A stretch of 64,000 bases of DNA from HGM11368 sp051883415 (GCA_051883415.1 JBJETR010000072.1:62001-126000); one strand, 5' to 3'; counted from the stretch's first letter, positions 8,981 through 18,620 are shown. Notes: generated by a model from the sequence alone, not told the origin. Translations and numbers: made by a program.

Positions 8981-10303
8981 TTAGCGATTTTTGAACTCGT
9001 TGTAGATTGCGTTGATTGCGTTTTCGTAATCGCCCGTCGCAACAGCTACGATGATGTTGAGCTCGCTACTTCCTTGGTCAATCATCTTGATGTTGATATT
9101 GGACCTAGCAAGTGCGGTACAAAGTCTTGCCGCCATGCCGGGATTGTATGACATACCGTGTCCAACGGTTGCTATGAGGCTGACGCCCGTCTTAATCTCT
9201 ATATGGTCAGGGCTGACGGTCTTTTGAATTCTATCAATGATAACGTCCTCTTTGCCTGCAATTTCGCTATCCGCTACGACTATGGACAAGGTGTCGATTC
9301 CGCTTGGCATATGCTCGAAAGAAACGTTGTAGTACTCGAATACCGACAACACTCTTCTTGCAAAGCCTAGCTCCGAATTCATCATAGACTTCTCTATGAA
9401 TACTATACTATAACCCTTCTTGCCCGCAATACCCGTGATGCTTGACTCCTTGATTCTCTCTTGAGGCACTTGGGACACAATCATAGTTCCCTTAGCTTCC
9501 GGCATAAAGGTGTTGCGAATGTTGATAGGAATATTGCTTATTCTAACAGGGAAAATGGACTCGGGATGCAATACGTTGGCACCCATGTACGAGAGTTCTC
9601 TAAGCTCTCTGTAAGAAAGCATCTCGATCGGAGCAGGGTTTTCTACTATTCTTGGATCGGAAGTCAAAAATCCGCTGACGTCAGTCCAGTTTTCGTAAAT
9701 GCTTGCACTTACGGCGCGAGCGATTACCGCTCCGCTCACGTCGCTACCGCCACGGCTGAAAGTATGCACGTTGCCGTTTTCGTCAGCGCCGAAGAAGCCC
9801 GGGATTACTGCTCTCTCGATAGTTTTGAGGGTTTCTCCAACCTTGGCGTTGGTAGCCTCGGCGTCAAACTCGCCTCTGTCGGAAAATACGAATATATCCT
9901 TGGCATCGACGAATTGGTATCCCAGCTTCTTGGCAAAAATTACTGCGCTGAGATACTCTCCGCGAGAAGCGCAAAACTCCGAACTGCGATATTTGAGCAT
10001 CTCTTCTTCCGCCTTGTCAAGATACGGCTCAACGTCAAAATCAAGCCCCAAATCTTGAACGATTTCTCTAAATCTTACTCTGATTTTGTCAAAAGTGGCT
10101 TTGCATTCTCCGTTGATTTCGATATCGTGATAGCATGCGTATAGCAAGTCGGTCACTTTGTGGTCTTGAGAATTTCTTTTTCCAGGTGCAGAAACGACTA
10201 CGTATCTACGGCTCTCATCCGACAATACAATCTTTGCCGATTGGGTAATAGCCTTGGCGTCTGCCATGGACGTTCCGCCGAATTTTACTACTTTTACTTT
10301 CAT
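8981..10303 (-). CDS. lysC: aspartate kinase
   Basis: It phosphorylates L-aspartate, the entry to Lys, Thr, Met and diaminopimelate synthesis. The 440-aa protein begins MKVKVVKFGGTSMAD (the KFGGTS nucleotide motif). It has FSRGGSDVSGA near residue 190, and two C-terminal ACT domains from about 300 (SITGIAGKKGYS; ATVGHGM near 370) that usually mediate feedback inhibition. The start at 10303 is chosen because it gives the family N terminus and has a GGGAG site; a start 51 bases upstream lacks both. The gene is monocistronic, with its own promoter and terminator. I see no lysine riboswitch or T-box in the short leader. No other pathway genes are nearby. Confidence 0.96.
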   Translation of the reverse strand: MKVKVVKFGGTSMADAKAITQSAKIVLSDESRRYVVVSAPGKRNSQDHKVTDLLYACYHDIEINGECKATFDKIRVRFREIVQDLGLDFDVEPYLDKAEEEMLKYRSSEFCASRGEYLSAVIFAKKLGYQFVDAKDIFVFSDRGEFDAEATNAKVGETLKTIERAVIPGFFGADENGNVHTFSRGGSDVSGAVIARAVSASIYENWTDVSGFLTSDPRIVENPAPIEMLSYRELRELSYMGANVLHPESIFPVRISNIPINIRNTFMPEAKGTMIVSQVPQERIKESSITGIAGKKGYSIVFIEKSMMNSELGFARRVLSVFEYYNVSFEHMPSGIDTLSIVVADSEIAGKEDVIIDRIQKTVSPDHIEIKTGVSLIATVGHGMSYNPGMAARLCTALARSNINIKMIDQGSSELNIIVAVATGDYENAINAIYNEFKNR

Positions 10304-10356
10304 TTTTTTCTCCCGATATAAGGTTGCTATTGCAATCTCGCAATGTTTACTCACCT

Positions 10357-10385
10357 ATTTTACATTGTGACGACCTAATTGGCAA
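10357..10385 (-). promoter_or_regulatory. promoter of lysC
   Basis: A -35 TTGCCA (10380-10385) and a -10 TAAAAT (10357-10362) are separated by 17 bases on the minus strand. The predicted leader is about 45 bases. Confidence 0.6.
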
Positions 10386-10444
10386 GCAAATTAAATAATT
10401 ATTTTTATAACTATCTTTTGCTTAGCTACGTCACAAAATCAAAG

Positions 10445-10464
10445 AACGGATATTGCTATCCGTC
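10445..10464 (-). terminator. hairpin after DUF1015 gene
   Basis: Inverted repeat ACGGATA / TATCCGT with a short loop, followed on the minus strand by a broken T-rich tail. It is a probable weak terminator for the long operon ending in the DUF1015 gene. Confidence 0.5.
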
Positions 10465-10530
10465 CTTATACATTATAATATGTCGATGAGCAAATTGCGT
10501 TGCCTTATTGCAAGCCCGCCTATGCCAAGC

Positions 10531-11751
10531 CTACTTGATGAGTTTGGCTTCCATATAATAGCGTTTGTCTTCAGCGTGCCCCATTGAGAAGGACTTGCGT
10601 GGCAGTACTCCTCTGCGTGCCACGTATCCAAACAAACTCTGCTTGGATATGGTTGGCATATATATTGCGACGGCGTTGTTGCTGCGAGCAACGTCCAACG
10701 TATATTCTTCGCCGTGCACGTAGTCGACGTAAGCGTTGCTATGCGTAGCCAAATAGTCGTCGATTGCTTGTTGAATGTCTGCTATGGCGTCGCTTGGAGA
10801 GGAGTTGATATGCAATATATATTGCTTGTCCTTGTAGGTAGCCGTCGTTGTATCGTCACCGACAAGACGGTCTTGGAGATATGATATAAACTCTTCACCC
10901 ACGTTGAACATAACTCTGTGGATAGGGCTAAATTCCAACGACGATTCGTGAAGATTGACTAGTTCGCACAATGCGTATTTTGCAGGGTGAGTGAGTGCTT
11001 GCTCGGGCGTTAGCGTCTTCTTAATATTCTCCCAACACTCTTTGGCAGTAGCCAAGGAATGGTTGCCGTCGCCAACCACGAACATGATGCTTTGCTCGAC
11101 TCCGTACTTGCTCTTAGACACTTCCACATTAGCAAGCTCTTCTAAACGAGCTCTGACCTTTTCGCTGTCCTTTACTCTATATCCGCTAAGTCTTCCGCCT
11201 CCCATATTAAGGTTAAATTCGTAGAGCTTGTCCATACTATCTCTTTGGTCATACAACTGCCCCAAGATATCCTTGTCGTCATCCATAAGCAGCATAATGT
11301 GAGGAAGCTCTATGCTAGCGCCCTTGCGTACGGCGATACGAGCCGGCAATCTTTCGACAACCGTCTTTTCCGTTGCTTTGATGAGTGCGGTATTGAAAGG
11401 AGTGTACTCATAATCGTCCAGGTCTATCGCAATCATAAGTCCTATGCGACGTCTGCCGTCGGCGATTTGTCTGTCTACTAAGACAAAGTCCTCCACCTCG
11501 TTAAACACTCCTTGAGCTAGGTACTCTTGCATGGTGTCGTTGATGGCTTGGGTGCGTGCTTCTTTGTCGTCACGTTCTAGATATGCCTCGGGATATATGA
11601 GTCTGAGCGTGCTCTTAGCCTCGCCTACAAAGTCGTCTAGACGCCCCCAATAGTCGGGCTGGGAAGTAAATTGGTCGCAAGCTATGACCGCCCACTTGGA
11701 AAGGTCTATATCTTTGCTTGGCAATAGTATCTTGGGTATCTTGACCGTCAT
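10531..11751 (-). CDS. DUF1015 family protein
   Basis: This 406-aa protein matches the DUF1015 family, with its typical start (KILLPSKDIDLSKWAVIACDQ), YWGRL near 38, VGDGNHSLATAK near 225, and a C-terminal region. The family is widespread in anaerobes and sometimes sits with serine or phosphonate genes; its biochemical role is not established. The start overlaps the cdaA stop by four bases (ATGA), so the two are co-translated. No signal peptide or membrane segment is visible. I assign no function. Confidence 0.85.
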   Translation of the reverse strand: MTVKIPKILLPSKDIDLSKWAVIACDQFTSQPDYWGRLDDFVGEAKSTLRLIYPEAYLERDDKEARTQAINDTMQEYLAQGVFNEVEDFVLVDRQIADGRRRIGLMIAIDLDDYEYTPFNTALIKATEKTVVERLPARIAVRKGASIELPHIMLLMDDDKDILGQLYDQRDSMDKLYEFNLNMGGGRLSGYRVKDSEKVRARLEELANVEVSKSKYGVEQSIMFVVGDGNHSLATAKECWENIKKTLTPEQALTHPAKYALCELVNLHESSLEFSPIHRVMFNVGEEFISYLQDRLVGDDTTTATYKDKQYILHINSSPSDAIADIQQAIDDYLATHSNAYVDYVHGEEYTLDVARSNNAVAIYMPTISKQSLFGYVARRGVLPRKSFSMGHAEDKRYYMEAKLIK

Positions 11752-12578
11752 AAAAATTTCCTCTCTCTCTTCTTTTCTCTAGATGGTTGCGACATTATAC
11801 CGTAAGCCATTTTGATTTCTTCAAGCAACTTCTCGGGAGTCATATATCTCTTGATTTGTCCCGCCTTGACGGTACTGATGATGCCCGTCTCTTCACTGAC
11901 TACTATCGAAAATACGTCAGTCTCCTCCGTTACACCGATTGCCGCTCTGTGTCTGGTGCCGAGGTCTTTGGCAATGTCGACTTCTTGCGACAAAGGCAAA
12001 AAGCAAGCAGCCGACAATATCTTGTCACCTTTGATAATTACTGCTCCGTCGTGAAGCGGTCCTTTGGTGCTAAAGATACTCTCGATAAGCCCCGCCGATA
12101 CGTTGGCTCCCAAAGCCGTGCCCGTGTCTAACAAGTGAGACGGAATAGAATTCTTGACAATGATTATCAAAGCGCCTATGTCGTTCTTAGCCATATTTTG
12201 ACAAGCCTTGACTATTTCGCCCGCCGATTGAACCAGGCTCTCTTCGCTGAGATTGTACTCTAGCTTATTGTCAAACCTGCCGTGTGCAAGTCTGCTGATG
12301 ATGACCTTGAAGTCGGATTGATATACTACGACAAAGGTTACTATAAGGAATATCGTCCAATAGTCGAGTATCTTGAGCGTCATACCCAAAAATCCGTTGC
12401 CGACCAAATAGGACGCAATGCCTACACCAAAATATATCAACATGTGAAAAGCCCACAATATTGCCATTTTGATGCTGTTTCTCTTATGGAAAAAAACTAT
12501 AAGAAACACCGATACAAGCAAAAACGATATGATGTCGAGAAGCGACCACCAATTAAATTTTTGAAATAACTCTGCCAT
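11748..12578 (-). CDS. cdaA: diadenylate cyclase CdaA
   Basis: It makes cyclic di-AMP from two ATP; c-di-AMP controls potassium and osmolyte transport and cell wall balance. The 276-aa protein has three N-terminal transmembrane helices (about residues 12-30, 37-57, 65-85) and a DAC domain from about 115 to 245. The catalytic DGA (LHDGAVII near 180) and RHR (GTRHRAAIG near 210) motifs are both present. In most Firmicutes cdaA is followed by cdaR and glmM; here the next gene is DUF1015, and cdaR is not in the window. An SD (GGGAGG) precedes the ATG. Confidence 0.95.
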   Translation of the reverse strand: MAELFQKFNWWSLLDIISFLLVSVFLIVFFHKRNSIKMAILWAFHMLIYFGVGIASYLVGNGFLGMTLKILDYWTIFLIVTFVVVYQSDFKVIISRLAHGRFDNKLEYNLSEESLVQSAGEIVKACQNMAKNDIGALIIIVKNSIPSHLLDTGTALGANVSAGLIESIFSTKGPLHDGAVIIKGDKILSAACFLPLSQEVDIAKDLGTRHRAAIGVTEETDVFSIVVSEETGIISTVKAGQIKRYMTPEKLLEEIKMAYGIMSQPSREKKRERKFL

Positions 12579-12620
12579 AATTCCTCCCTATGTCGTGTAC
12601 TGTATACAAAATACTAATTG

Positions 12621-13973
12621 TTAAAATCCGTCGAACACTCCGCCGTCGGACGAGTCGTTGGAATTATCTTTACCCTCTTCGTCGTCAAAGCCAAAGACGT
12701 CGATTGGCTGTGACTTGGCGTTGGCGTGCCTGATGGCAAGATATTTTTCTCTATTGTCGTTGACTCTCTTACGTACTTGGAACATTATCAATATCAATGC
12801 CGTGATGACGATAATCTTAGGCGCAACCGTCAATACGCTGTTGGCTACAGCCGATTGAGCTAGTCTGGACGGCATCTGGTCACGAGAAGACGTCAGCGCA
12901 CTCGCAAGGGCTTCGCCCTCTTGAGCTATCGCAAGATATACAACGCTCACTATATCGTCAAAGCGTGCTTTGATTTCCTCTTCGCCCACTCTTGCAACCA
13001 TGTTGTCAAAGCTGTCGGCAGGCGTCTGTAACAAACTCTCCTTGCCGTCAAACTCCACTCTTCCGCTACTGCCCGACTTGTCCCAATTGAAAGACGATAT
13101 CGTCAGCGTAGGTATGCCTTCGTTCATAAAATACATGTTATTGCTAAACATACCGACGTGAAAATAATTGTATAGTCCGTTGTCGATAAGACGTGCCGAA
13201 CCGACCTTCTTGTCCTTAGGCACGGAGGCAAAATTCAGACTGTTGACGGTAGCAAGTTGGTCGAAAAAGTCGCCGTAGTCCGTGCTCTTGTCTATCGTAT
13301 ATAGATAGGTGTAATCTCCACCGATGATATTGGAGATATCTATTGCGAGCAACACCTCTTGCTTTTGCACGTCACTCATGTTCTTGAGCATATGCTCTGC
13401 GCCGTTGTAGCTGATAGTAGAGCACCCGAGGAATGCAATCGTAATATCAAAATCCAAATCTTTGTCACTAAGTAGCCTGCTTATCGTGAGCAATGCCGCC
13501 ACGCTTGCACCACTCTCGTAGGAGCCGTCGGCTTCCGTGGCAATGCCGGAATAAGAATATCTATTGTCGTACTGCGCCGTGAGTATTATTCTGCCTCTAG
13601 ACTGCGTGCTTGCAGCCTTGGTAAACTCAACGTTGTAACTGCTGCCGGAATATACCTTTTCGCCGTCATCGTAATAATAGTTGAATTTCTCTATACCTGC
13701 AACCCCGTCACTCTCGACTGCCTTGGGAATATATCCCCAACTCGTGAGTTTGTCGGCAAGATACTTGCAAAATGCAAGGTCCTTGCCCGTATCAGCCGAC
13801 CTGTCGGCATACTCGGGAGTCGCAAAGAGCGTGAGGTATTGGTAGGCTTCTTCTCCCACTCCTACCTTTCCTTGCTCCTTGAGGTCAAATTGAGCGTGAG
13901 TGCAACCCGTGGCACTAATTGCAACCAAGGCGACTACTATAGATATTATCGTCAACAAAAGTTTCTTTTTCAT
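12621..13973 (-). CDS. membrane-anchored M28-like protein, probably inactive
   Basis: This 450-aa protein has an N-terminal hydrophobic segment (residues 3-20) ending near a Cys (SATGC), so it may be a lipoprotein, although the lipobox is weak. A large outer domain is laid out like the M28 aminopeptidase fold, followed by a C-terminal membrane helix (about 393-412) and a charged Asp/Ser-rich tail. The usual zinc ligands look lost: the HxD position reads TAQYDNR, the DDNxSG position reads ESGAS, and the EE position reads LGCSTIS. I therefore infer a non-catalytic M28-like domain. The start at 13973 follows an AGGGTGG site, 8 bases after the previous gene. The function is unknown. Confidence 0.65.
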   Translation of the reverse strand: MKKKLLLTIISIVVALVAISATGCTHAQFDLKEQGKVGVGEEAYQYLTLFATPEYADRSADTGKDLAFCKYLADKLTSWGYIPKAVESDGVAGIEKFNYYYDDGEKVYSGSSYNVEFTKAASTQSRGRIILTAQYDNRYSYSGIATEADGSYESGASVAALLTISRLLSDKDLDFDITIAFLGCSTISYNGAEHMLKNMSDVQKQEVLLAIDISNIIGGDYTYLYTIDKSTDYGDFFDQLATVNSLNFASVPKDKKVGSARLIDNGLYNYFHVGMFSNNMYFMNEGIPTLTISSFNWDKSGSSGRVEFDGKESLLQTPADSFDNMVARVGEEEIKARFDDIVSVVYLAIAQEGEALASALTSSRDQMPSRLAQSAVANSVLTVAPKIIVITALILIMFQVRKRVNDNREKYLAIRHANAKSQPIDVFGFDDEEGKDNSNDSSDGGVFDGF

Positions 13974-13981
13974 AAGCCACC

Positions 13982-14524
13982 CTATGCAAAAATCACGACC
14001 AATATCGTCGGGAATAACGTTGCACTGAACACGAACGGCATCATCTCTTTGCCGTGTCGGCGATACAAAAGCCAATACATAGCGCCCAAAACGATAATCT
14101 TGACGCTAAAATTGGCAATAGGTCTACCAAGCCCTGCCGCAAGCGGATAAAAGTTCCAAATAATCTCCGCAACGCCGCTAGTCAAAGCCATAATAATTGC
14201 ACACGCCTCAAACAGTCTTACGTGCCAATCGCTATCGAAGTCTTGTCCGAAAAAATCCATGTTGCGTCCCAAAGCACGCATGACGTAACGCTCCAAAAAC
14301 ATATATACTGCGTATATTATCATCGCCGTCAGTATCGGCATTACTACCGAAAACATCATTGTTACGTAAGACGGAGATACTAGGCTGAGAAGCTGTTGCC
14401 CCTCTGCCATATACGGCATAATATTGCTAAAAGAACGCACGCTCCACCACGCCGAAAACACCAAAGAAAGAGCCAACGCAATTTTGAGTGAAAGATTGAT
14501 AATTTTGTTTTTGTCAGCCTTCAT
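13982..14524 (-). CDS. integral membrane protein of unknown function
   Basis: This 180-aa protein is mostly hydrophobic, with about five predicted membrane helices (near residues 10-30, 48-70, 100-122, 130-150, 160-178). It has no motif I recognise. It starts within the last bases of holA (4-base overlap), and the M28-like gene follows after 8 bases, so the two may work together at the membrane. Family and function are unknown. Confidence 0.7.
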   Translation of the reverse strand: MKADKNKIINLSLKIALALSLVFSAWWSVRSFSNIMPYMAEGQQLLSLVSPSYVTMMFSVVMPILTAMIIYAVYMFLERYVMRALGRNMDFFGQDFDSDWHVRLFEACAIIMALTSGVAEIIWNFYPLAAGLGRPIANFSVKIIVLGAMYWLLYRRHGKEMMPFVFSATLFPTILVVIFA

Positions 14525-15525
14525 ACGCTCTCCTTCTTGGATAATAGTTTCGTCATTGCCTGCGCCAATGCAGACTCCTCCTCGATGGCACCGGTCTTGA
14601 ATTGATATTCTAACTCCGACAATTCATCTAGAATTTTTTTGAGACTTGGAACGTATCCGCGAATCTTCGACTTGCTCTCGGATACAATATTTTTGTTGGT
14701 CTTTACCGCCTTTGCACTCAGCCCCAGCGTCTTGCCGATTACCTCGTCGGTAGCGTTGGTATTGGCTATGAGAAAAGCTCTTAGAAAATTTGAGGTGATT
14801 GACGAGAGCAATGCCGACGGTTTCTCTCCTCTTTTGACCATAGTATCATATAATTCCAATGCTCTTTGATTGTCGCCTCGCCGAATTGCGTTGCTGAGGT
14901 CGTATATCTTGTTTTCTACGTCAACCGTGGTTATCTCTTCGACGTCTGCCTGCGATATTGTTTTGTCTTCTGCGCAGTATAGCATCAGCTTATTTAGTTC
15001 GCTGATAATTTTGCCCATATCGAGCCCGCAACATTCTACAAAATACTTGACTGCACGCTTTTCGACGCTGTAGCCCCTAACCGCAAGAGTTTGGCTGACG
15101 TATCTTGCCAATTCTTCCCAACCCGCCTTGTTACAGTCTATAGAAATGGCATAATCTTTGATGCAGTCCAGAGCCTTGCCACAATCTCTGAATATCAATA
15201 CGCAGTCTTCGTTGGGGTTTTGCGCATAATCTATAAAAAGTTTATCGACACCGTCCGACAATTTGTTGCCGTTATTGCCCTTGTTCATACTATATACTAT
15301 AAGTTTCTTAGAACCAAATAGACTGAAACTGTTGGCGTTGGATATGACTTCTTCCATCACAACGCTCGAATCGTAATTGAAAACTTCTAGCGAACCTTCT
15401 CCGCCGTATAGGGCTCTTTTGATTGTTTGGATAACGAAAAACTCAAGTCCGTAATCATCTCCGTCCAAGAAATATATCGCTCCTACGCCGTGTTTTAGTG
15501 TGTCATTGATTTCAAACGCTCTCAT
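14521..15525 (-). CDS. holA: DNA polymerase III delta subunit
   Basis: HolA opens and loads the beta sliding clamp as part of the clamp-loader complex. The 334-aa protein begins near IYFLDGDDYGLE (family pattern: a short N-terminal strand, then G-E/D-Y). It has the SLFGSKKLIV segment near 70, and a C-terminal collar region with ALSSITSNFLR-like helices near 240. The start at 15525 overlaps the stop of the preceding comEC fragment (TAATG); an upstream GTG-type start would add six residues. holA beside comEC is a classic Firmicute arrangement. Confidence 0.88.
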   Translation of the reverse strand: MRAFEINDTLKHGVGAIYFLDGDDYGLEFFVIQTIKRALYGGEGSLEVFNYDSSVVMEEVISNANSFSLFGSKKLIVYSMNKGNNGNKLSDGVDKLFIDYAQNPNEDCVLIFRDCGKALDCIKDYAISIDCNKAGWEELARYVSQTLAVRGYSVEKRAVKYFVECCGLDMGKIISELNKLMLYCAEDKTISQADVEEITTVDVENKIYDLSNAIRRGDNQRALELYDTMVKRGEKPSALLSSITSNFLRAFLIANTNATDEVIGKTLGLSAKAVKTNKNIVSESKSKIRGYVPSLKKILDELSELEYQFKTGAIEEESALAQAMTKLLSKKESV

Positions 15526-16169
15526 TAACCTATAAAGCCCCAAGTGTAATCTTTTATTATATTAGCATTTTTTATTCTAAATGTAAATTGGGAAGGAAGA
15601 TAATTTTTCATACCTTTTACATATCCTTCGTCGCTAACACCGTATTTGCCTTGTGCAAAGGCGTAACCTGTAGGCGGATCTACGACAATGTCCGCTTCTT
15701 TGTTGACCGTATTGGTGTTGGAAAGAGATATTTTGACACCGTCTACGGTCGCCTCAACGAATTGGGGCTGAGAAACGTCTACGAATATGGAGCCAAACTG
15801 CCGAGTGTCACTCTCGGACACATCATAACCGAAAAAGTTCACCGCCCCATATAGGCACAACGTATCGCACTGCCAACTTTGCATACAACGTACAAGATAA
15901 TCTGCCGACACGGCTGAAAACTCTCCTACGTTGGCTATAGCCACGACGTCAATGTCGTGCAATCTTCTACAATCCAAGTACCTGTCGACAAGTTCTCGAC
16001 AATCCTTGTTCATCCTGCCCTCGATAAGCAATACCGTCGTACCTTGATTGTCACTCACTAGCACCATAGAATTGTATTGGTCGCCGAAAACGTCGATGGT
16101 GGCTGATAGATTTTGGAGTCGCAAAGGTTGACCACGCTGTTGACTAAACAGGTAGCCGCCAAAGTACAC
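15525..16169 (-). pseudogene. comEC: ComEC C-terminal part (out of frame)
   Basis: This 214-residue open frame continues ComEC after a frameshift. The family's beta-lactamase-like C-terminal domain appears as LSATIDVFGDQYNSMVLVS (in place of the usual DVGQGDS region) and LLIEGRMNKD. The HxHxDH zinc motif is absent (IANVGEFSAVSADYL), so the domain looks degenerate. It has no convincing start or SD of its own; the GTG at 16169 lies inside the first frame. The frame is -1 relative to the N-terminal part, and restoring one base near the short runs in AACCTTTGCGACTCCAAAA (about 16095-16125) would fuse both parts. It could be a real mutation or a sequence error. Confidence 0.7.
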
Positions 16170-17647
16170 ACTAGTATAATCTTAGGTTTGCTCTCCGCAA
16201 GGCAATAGTCGGACACAAAGAACAAAAAGGCAAAGTAAGGCAAAAAGACGTACCACGCCGAAGACATATCAACAACCATAATATTGGCTTCGGCGCACAA
16301 AGTCACGAAAGATATTATACCGTTGAAAACTACCGCAACCATAGACAACAACAGTTGCATAGGCGTCACCAACATCGCAAGCAACATTAGCAAAATCGCT
16401 ATCGGAAAAGCCATAGAGATAATTGGCAAGACGATGAGATTGGCGAGCACTCCGATAAGAGAAATTTCACCAAAGTATGCAAACATAATGGGCAATAACC
16501 CTAGGTTGACGGAAAATATGACGGCAAGCGAACCACCCAACCTCTTGCCCAATTTGCTAAGAGCTCTAGTCAAAGGAGCACTTAGCGTTATTATGCCAAA
16601 CACTGCCCCGAAGCTCATCAAAAATCCTAAATCGAATAGCCAAAGCGGACGGACAAGCAGTAATATTATCGCCGCTAAGCTGACGGTAGAAAGTAGGTCG
16701 TTGCGGTAGCCCAGCGAAAGTGCAATTAGGCTTACCGCTATCATTATAGTCGCTCTCAAAGTGGACGGCGACCAACCCGTAAGATAACAGTAAAACGTCA
16801 AAAAGCCGATACATATCAAGGATTTTAGCCATTTAGGGATAGGAATGCGTGAAAGTATAAGCATTATTGCCGTAGCAATCATGGCTACGTGTAATCCCGA
16901 TACGGCAAACAAATGCGCCGTGCCTGTAGCCCGAAACGAGTCTACTATCAGGGAGTCAAGATTGCTGGCATTGCCAAAAGTCATGGCGAAGATAAACTCG
17001 GCGGTGTCGGCGTTGCACGCACCGTACAAAACTGACTTAGAGCGCAATTGAACCTTTTCGAAAGTCTTGAGATAATTGTCCGATACGACTGCGTATCCGT
17101 AAAAGCCGTCGGTAAGATATGCCTTGTAACGCACGTCGTCATTGTAGTAAGACATGCTATAAGAGTCGGTAAGCACTGCTCTAAAGGGATAAACGTCTGC
17201 TCGAAAGGTGAGCACGTCGCCTAAGCGAATAGAGCTGGTCGGCAAGGCGTCTATCCTCAGTATCATTTTGCCGCCACGCTCTTTGCCTTCTACTACCAAG
17301 TCATCAAGAATAAGCTGTAATTTGTCCGTTGCGATTGTGCCGTCGGCTGCAAAGGTGTTGTCCGAGCATACCCTACCGCTGACTTGTAGGTTTTCGCCTT
17401 GAATTGTAGTCTCTGAATTGATACTAAACCAAGTAGTCGTGATAGCCAAACAACCGACGATAGCAACGACTGCGAGTAGCGCACGTCGCTTGAAACGAGT
17501 ATAAAAAATTGCCAGACCTAGCGCCATAACTGCCAAGACGGCAAGTACCGCCGTTGCAATTTTTCCGCCAAATCCGACAACTAATATCCCTACTACGACC
17601 GCTACGCCTATCGTGGGAAGCGGCCGCACGTTGAAGAATTTTTTCAT
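16058..17647 (-). pseudogene. comEC: ComEC/Rec2 DNA uptake channel, N-terminal part
   Basis: ComEC forms the inner-membrane channel for DNA uptake in natural transformation. This 529-residue frame holds the N-terminal membrane segments, the soluble OB-like DUF4131 region (about 60-150), and the competence domain with many helices from about 220 to 480 (TGTAHLFAVSGLHVAMIA near 238, typical of the family). It ends in an unrelated tail (about 25 residues) after the point where the other frame takes over. No good SD precedes the ATG at 17647. The neighbours, ppa upstream and holA downstream, fit the usual place. If the frameshift is real, uptake is probably lost. Confidence 0.8.
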
Positions 17648-17662
17648 TGGTAAAAGTAAAAA

Positions 17663-18193
17663 CTATTTGCTAAATTTTTTGTTATATTCTTCGATAGAGT
17701 TGATGATAACCTTTCTCGCTTCGTCCTTGTTGTACATCTCCAAGACCGTCATCGTCTTGCCTTCCAGCTGTTTGTATACGCCGAAGAAGTGCTTGATTTC
17801 GCTGACGATATGTGGCGGCAACTCGGATATGTCCTTGTAACAGTTCCAAGTAGGTTCTTTGAACGGTACGGCTATGATTTTGATGTCCTCTTGCCCCTCG
17901 TCTATCATGGATATGTGTCCTATAGGATAGCATCTAACCAAAGATAGCGGCGCAATCTTCTCAGAGCAAAGCACCAATACGTCCAAAGGATCGCCGTCAT
18001 CGGCATAGGTGCGTGGAATAAAGCCGTAGTTGGCAGGATAGTGCGTAGAAGTATACAATACTCTATCCAAAATCAACATGCCCGTCTCTTTGTCTACCTC
18101 GTATTTGTTTTTGCCACCCTTCTCAATCTCAATGCAACACAAAAAGTCGTCGGGCGTTACTCTCTCTGCCCTAATATCATGCCAAACGTTCAT
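17663..18193 (-). CDS. ppa: inorganic pyrophosphatase (family I)
   Basis: It hydrolyses PPi to phosphate. The 176-aa protein has family I signatures: the EIEKGGKNKYE start, VLYTSTHYPANYGFIPRT near 50, and the metal-binding DGDPLDVLVL near 70. The start at 18193 is chosen because it has a GGAGG site and gives the family N terminus. Its presence matters here because the organism also has PPi-dependent PFK, which uses the same PPi pool. It is the first gene of the run toward comEC and holA (15-base gap). Confidence 0.95.
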   Translation of the reverse strand: MNVWHDIRAERVTPDDFLCCIEIEKGGKNKYEVDKETGMLILDRVLYTSTHYPANYGFIPRTYADDGDPLDVLVLCSEKIAPLSLVRCYPIGHISMIDEGQEDIKIIAVPFKEPTWNCYKDISELPPHIVSEIKHFFGVYKQLEGKTMTVLEMYNKDEARKVIINSIEEYNKKFSK

Positions 18194-18305
18194 AAAATAC
18201 CTCCATTTGTATTGATTATACAATATTTTCCAAAATAAATCTATACTTTGAGCAACAAAAACGACAATATCCAAAAAAAATAATCAAAAAATTGGCTACA
18301 AATAA

Positions 18306-18334
18306 TTGATTTTGCCCTACCATTGTGTTAATAT
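18306..18334 (+). promoter_or_regulatory. promoter of the tRNA-Leu genes
   Basis: A -35 TTGATT (18306-18311) and a -10 TAATAT (18329-18334) are 17 bases apart, 15 bases before the first tRNA. Confidence 0.5.
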
Positions 18335-18348
18335 TGTTATGCAAATAT

Positions 18349-18435
18349 GCCGAAGTGGTGGAATTGGCAGACGCGCCGGACTCAAAATCCGGTGATGGCG
18401 ACATCGTGCGGGTTCAAGTCCCGCCTTCGGCACCA
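18349..18435 (+). tRNA. tRNA-Leu (anticodon CAA)
   Basis: An 87-base class II tRNA with encoded CCA. The acceptor stem GCCGAAG pairs with CTTCGGC, the D loop has TGGCAGAC, the anticodon stem CCGGA/TCCGG encloses CTCAAAA (anticodon CAA), there is a long variable arm, and the T loop is GTTCAAGTC. It reads UUG codons. Confidence 0.97.
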
Positions 18436-18486
18436 CAGCAGGGAAGCACAAGGCTATTGTACTTCCCTGTTTTATTAAAAACCTAT

Positions 18487-18575
18487 GCAGATGTGGCGGA
18501 ATTGGCAGACGCGCTAGATTCAGGTTCTAGTGAAAGCTTATTTTCATATGGGTTCAAGTCCCTTCATCTGCACCA
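18487..18575 (+). tRNA. tRNA-Leu (anticodon CAG)
   Basis: An 89-base class II tRNA with encoded CCA. The acceptor stem GCAGATG pairs with CATCTGC, the anticodon stem CTAGA/TCTAG encloses TTCAGGT (anticodon CAG), and a long variable arm follows. It reads CUG codons and is probably co-transcribed with the other Leu tRNA 51 bases upstream. Confidence 0.97.
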
Positions 18576-18580
18576 CTAAT

Positions 18581-18620
18581 AACGTAAGTTGAACCGAAAT
18601 GGTGCGACTTACGTTTTTTT
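18581..18620 (+). terminator. terminator of the tRNA pair
   Basis: Perfect nine-base repeat AACGTAAGT / ACTTACGTT followed by seven T, directly after the second tRNA-Leu. Confidence 0.85.

Noticed and set aside
10304..10350. Lysine riboswitch or T-box before lysC
   Set aside because: Leader is about 45 bases and has no matching structure or terminator.
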